DNA from: Paraspadella gotoi
Lineage: Eukaryota; Chaetognatha
Direction of reading: 5' to 3'
NCBI GenBank assembly: GCA_051294375.1
Contig: CM119270.1
Location: forward strand, 21,349,391 to 21,413,390
Length of the DNA: 64,000 nucleotides
Shown piece by piece: positions 59,956 through 64,000 of this stretch. Every line of letters starts with the position of its first letter. Positions within the stretch are counted from its first letter, which is position 1. The position numbers and the translations under genes are program-made. The notes below the pieces were generated by a model. It searched no databases. It saw only the letters and a program-made list of their open reading frames with translations, and had not been told where the DNA came from.

Positions 59956-60376
59956 TTTTCGCCCGGATATTCGGCGTCGAGGGAATCATTCAGCGACGAA
60001 TTTACGATGGGCGATGAATTTTCGTTCATCCTTCGTTCGTCGACCCTCGAATTCGTTCATTCTTTCCCCGTTTCGTTCGTCAGGCAGTCGCCATTTTGTT
60101 TCTTGACCTAATCATTCGTTTTCTTCTTTTCTCTTCGTCGCAAATATTTTCTTGAATATTCGTCTTTGGATTTTTTTTTTCTCTTTGTTCTGTTCCTTTT
60201 TTTGTTCGCAAAGGATTTCGTTCGTACCTTCTTTCATCGGTCATTAAAAAAAAAATTCAGTTGTCAGATTCTCTTCGCTGAACGCGAAGCGTTTCTGTTT
60301 TAATTCGACCACAGATTTTGTCTGTTGCAGAGGGACCCATATTCGTTTTTAATGGATCAATGGAGAGGCGGACGCT

Positions 60377-60502
60377 GATTGGTCGGGGCAGAATAAAAGA
60401 CGAGCGTTCATTGGGAGAGGATGAGTTAGAGGCGTCGATTGGTTGATTCGGATGATCGACCGTCGCTGATTGGACGAGAGCGACGACGACGAGAAGATGG
60501 CG
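60377..60502 (-). promoter_or_regulatory. Putative Asx promoter: CCAAT boxes and YY1/Pho-like site
   Basis: On the minus strand, CCAATC occurs at 60377-60382, 60437-60442 and 60468-60473 and CCAATG at 60409-60414, all pointing towards Asx. AAGATGGCG, a YY1/Pho-type core, lies at 60494-60502. They are about 420-550 bases upstream of the start codon, in sequence less AT-rich than its surroundings. No TATA box is clear. A role is inferred from position and motif only. Confidence 0.5.
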
Positions 60503-60509
60503 CGGAGGT

Positions 60510-61354
60510 TGTAAAAGAGAGGAAGAGAGAGAAAGAGATGAGAAATAATGAGAGAGAGACAGAGGGAGTTAAAAAATGAACAACTCGTTACAGAGGTCGC
60601 TAGATATTAAAAAAATTCTTGTTTGACCTTTTGTTTAACAAATCAAAAATAACTTTATAGAAAATATTTTGTGCCTTATTGTAGCGCGAATTAAACCTAA
60701 AAATTATCAACGGACTTATCATGAATCATTCTGACACTTTTATTCAATGATTTCAAGGCAAAATGTAAAAAATGTAAAAAATGTAACAAAAAAGACCAGG
60801 ATTTGTAAATTTGTAATCAGTAATGCCTGTAATGTAGTAACTCAAAAATAAGCTGCTGTTTGTTATTTCAACCAAACCCAGAAAAAACTATGTTTACATC
60901 CATTCAAGTGGATAAATTCTCAACGAAATATCATCCAGCTGTAAGCTTGGGTGGAGTATCTTCTTGAAAAATAAGGAAAAAACGTTACGACGACGACGAC
61001 GAAAATGATGACGATGATGAGGAGACGAGCAGGAAGAGGAAAGGTGAGGGAGAAGGATGAGGAGGAGGAGGAGGAGGAGGAAGAGGAGAAGAACTCGAGG
61101 CTCAGAAACGAAAAATCGCTGCTAAGTTTCAAAACCACCTTTTTTTTTCTGGGAGGAAAAAAAAAGGAAAAAAACAGGGCGATTAAAAAAGGAAAAGAAA
61201 TGTAAAAAAAAGGAAAATTAAAGTGAAAAAAAGNNNNNNNNNNNNNNNNNNNNNNNNNAGTCTTCCTTTATTGAAGAAACAACTCCTTTTCCAACGGACG
61301 CCTTTTTTTACGTTTTTTCTACTTCTTCTCTCTTCTTCATCTTTCTCTCTCTCT

Positions 61355-61403
<49 letters not shown>

Positions 61404-61673
61404 TCCGGCAAATTATTTTTTTCAAGCCGCCGGATTTTTCCGGTTTTTTCGCGGTTGAAGTCGATAAATCAAAATTCGATCGATTTTTTTTTTTCTAGAG
61501 AAAAAAATTGTTTGCTGTCGATTCAGTTTTTCGTGTAAGAGAGAGAGAGAGAGAGAAGAGAGAGAGAGAAGAGAGAAGAGAGAGAGAGAGAGAGAGATAC
61601 TCGTGTGTGCTAAATTCTACGTACGAAAAACAACTGATCTTCTTCGTCTTTTCTCGTTATCTACTACTGAAAA

Positions 61674-61727
<54 letters not shown>

Positions 61728-62996
61728 AGCCTTCTCATTTCCTCGTTGATTACTCATTCAGGTTAAAATCCAGGGTGTGTGTGTGTGTGTATTTCGTATA
61801 ATTCAGTTATCGTCGTCGTCGTCGTCGTCGTCGTCATAACTGTCATCGTTGTCAAAAGATTTTTCTCTCCAGCGGTAGAACGTTATTTTCTTTTATCTGC
61901 GACATTCGCCATTTTTTATTGTTTCTTTTGATTTTTAAATTATTTTACAACAAAAATTAAAATAAAACAAAAACGAAAACAAGTTTTAAAAAATTACAGA
62001 TTCTGCGTGAAATACTTCATTATCATGTATTAATTTTTAATTTATTAATAATATACATATTCTATCCACTCAGTTGACCTCGTCAACCAGATAAGCTGAG
62101 GAACAATCTCCTAGTACTCACGGGGCAAACTGAGTGTGGGTATATCCTTACCGTCTGAGGGTCAGGGTGACCCCCTCTCCATTCGTTCCAACTTCATAAA
62201 ATAAAATACCGGAAATAATATTAAAAAAATAAATTAATAAATAGCTATGATAAAGCCTCGTCAACGTTTATGAAATTTTTTTTTCCTTTCAACGATTCGT
62301 TTCGTTTTCAATCAGCAGCAGGCAGCAGCAGCATCAGGAATCTAAACATTCCGTTTTCCCTATTCGCCCAATTTTATCACATTTTTAGATTTGTTGTTTG
62401 GGTTTTTTTTTTGTTTTTTTTATCGAAATTTTTTATTTGTTTTCGCCGATTTTTATTGCGACAGCGAAAGTTGATTCGTGAATCCGCGACTCAAAATCCG
62501 TCAAAATTATTCCTCACATATTTTTTTTTCGATTCCTCGACACGAACCGTCATATTCGATTCAATTTTCTATCTTATAAAATTGACCTGTAAGGTGTTAT
62601 ATCATAGTTAAGAATAATGTATATAATAACAAGACCAAGACAAAACAAGGTATCTGTGTCAATTTTATAATTGTTCGTAAAAATTCTATCTGTTGATCAC
62701 TTAATTAGTTTAACTTATCTCTTTTAATGTAAATTTAAACTAAACAGTCAAATCTTTAAAGCCAGATGGACACATTAGAAGTTGAAAGATTTACAGTGAT
62801 TGTTTTTTTTTCACTGTTTTCCTTTCAACAGTTCAACAGTTCTACTATATCAGTGTTAACCGACTTTCACCGATTTTCGGAAGCACAATCTTTTAAAAAT
62901 TCTCTGCAGCTGTGAAACTGTTAAAACAGTAAAACTACCGCGAAACCCGTTTTAACCATAAATATTTTTGACGCGCGCATTCTGTTGAGAGAGAGA

Positions 62997-63056
<60 letters not shown>

Positions 63057-63163
63057 AGAATGAGAAGAGAGAGAGAGAAAGAAAGAGAGAGAAGAAGAGA
63101 GAAGAGAGAGAGAGAGAGAAGAGGAGAAGAGAGAGAGAGAAGAAGAGAGAGAGGAGAGAGAGA

Positions 63164-63195
<32 letters not shown>

Positions 63196-64000
63196 AGATA
63201 TTCTGGTCAAAGGTTCGTCTCTCTTTCGTTTTCATTAACGATCTGTGAAAGGCTGAAGTGAAGACTTGAAACGAGATCCTCATTCGTTCGAATCTTGTGA
63301 ATCTCACTGACCCCAAATCAGCGGTCAGTCTATCCGCCAACGATAATAAAAAAATAATCTCGTCATCATAAGGAAAAAGTATAAAAAACAGAAAAAACCA
63401 AAACAAATTTGAAAAAAAACAAAACAAAACAAAACAAAACCAAGAAACTGATGAGTTTGGTCAGTCAAAGGGGAAACAATTTCGATTTGGTCTCTGGTCA
63501 CGTGACCTCGGTTGTGATCACGTTGATCTTCGATGACCGCGGGGTGAGATTCACCGTCGGGATTAGGAAAGGAGGAAAGAGGAGAGGAGGAAGATTATCC
63601 TCCTCCTCTTCTGGGAGGTCGATGAGAGAAGGTCAAGGGTCAAAGTGGATGGGAGTCCTCCGTGGGACAAGATGGGTCAACGATGAAGGGGTCATAGGGT
63701 TTAAGAGTTCGAGCGCGATTCTTTTTCTTTTATTCCTTTTCTTTTTTTTCCTTTTTTTTAATTCCTTTTCTTTTATTCCTTTTTTTTCTTATTGTTTATT
63801 TCCTTTTTTTTTAAAATTATAAATCGTAAATCTAGTTCTTTCGTGACTATTTTTTTTTTTCTTGATATTTGAATAATTATTGATAACTTTTTAATTAATT
63901 TCGGATTATCAAAACTTAGGTACTAGAGGTGTAGAATAATCTTGTCCGATATTGGAATGTCGGTGATCATCGTTGTCGTAGTTGTCGTTATGCGATCATC
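60510..64000. other. Upstream flank of Asx, no gene seen
   Basis: AT-rich DNA with microsatellites: GAGGAG/(GAC)n at 60985-61095, CT-rich 61335-61400, GA-rich 61540-61600, (CT)n 61679-61722, (GTC)n 61809-61835 and a GA-rich block at 62985-63195. A 25-N gap lies at 61234-61258. Short frames at 62270-62611 and 63409-63822 show no domain or splice structure. Confidence 0.55.
61234..61258. other. Assembly gap, 25 N
   Basis: Third gap of exactly 25 N, inside A-rich low-complexity sequence. Confidence 0.98.

Overview
This is a window of an invertebrate nuclear genome, most likely a protostome and probably an arthropod. Genes are interrupted by GT-AG introns of roughly 0.1 to 1.5 kb. Intergenic DNA is AT-rich and full of microsatellites such as (CT)n/(GA)n, (GAC)n, (AAT)n and (ATG)n, and there are tRNA-derived SINE-like elements and one intact tRNA-His gene. 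The proteins look most like insect regulators (rotund/squeeze zinc fingers, Additional sex combs). The exact lineage cannot be fixed from the sequence. The TTAGGG-type telomere-like repeats near 21-23 kb are unexpected for an arthropod and may be an artefact or a lineage clue.

Layout. 1-5.7 kb: simple repeats and tRNA-His(GTG) on the minus strand. 5.77-14.39 kb (+): a twelve-exon rotund/squeeze/ZNF384/lin-29-family gene. It reads through without a break as 740 residues with six C2H2 fingers, and several introns carry tandem arrays. 14.4-27.7 kb: intergenic DNA with SINE-like pieces, a perfect 47-bp palindrome, a GC-rich island between opposed (GA)n and (CT)n tracts, and a 2-kb fold-back of CCCTAA/TTAGGG-rich sequence beside a 25-N gap. 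27.78-44.2 kb (+): a second, incompletely assembled C2H2/AT-hook gene related to the first. 48.0-59.96 kb (-): a complete ten-exon Additional sex combs (Asx/ASXL) gene with HARE-HTH, DEUBAD and a short C-terminal PHD-like finger, about 2,813 residues. A CCAAT-box cluster and a YY1/Pho-like site lie just upstream at 60.37-60.50 kb. 60.5-64 kb: repeats, no gene seen.

A roughly 7-kb segment (about 35.4-42.5 kb) repeats 43.04-49.88 kb with many small indels and frameshifts. It carries a broken copy of Asx exon 10 and of a coding exon of the second zinc-finger gene, and it ends exactly at a 25-N gap. The pattern looks like an unpolished long read used for gap filling. This copy nevertheless holds the only visible version of the second gene's terminal exon, which falls in a 10-N gap in the better copy.

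The two zinc-finger genes run towards Asx, so the second one and Asx are convergent. All three encode nuclear regulators: two sequence-specific factors and the BAP1/Calypso cofactor of the Polycomb PR-DUB complex. No pathway link between them follows from the sequence. The most unusual structure is a 15-unit, 63-bp intronic array that copies an exon's last bases together with its 5' splice site. Arrays of nuclear-receptor-like half-sites in two introns of the same gene are the next most interesting.
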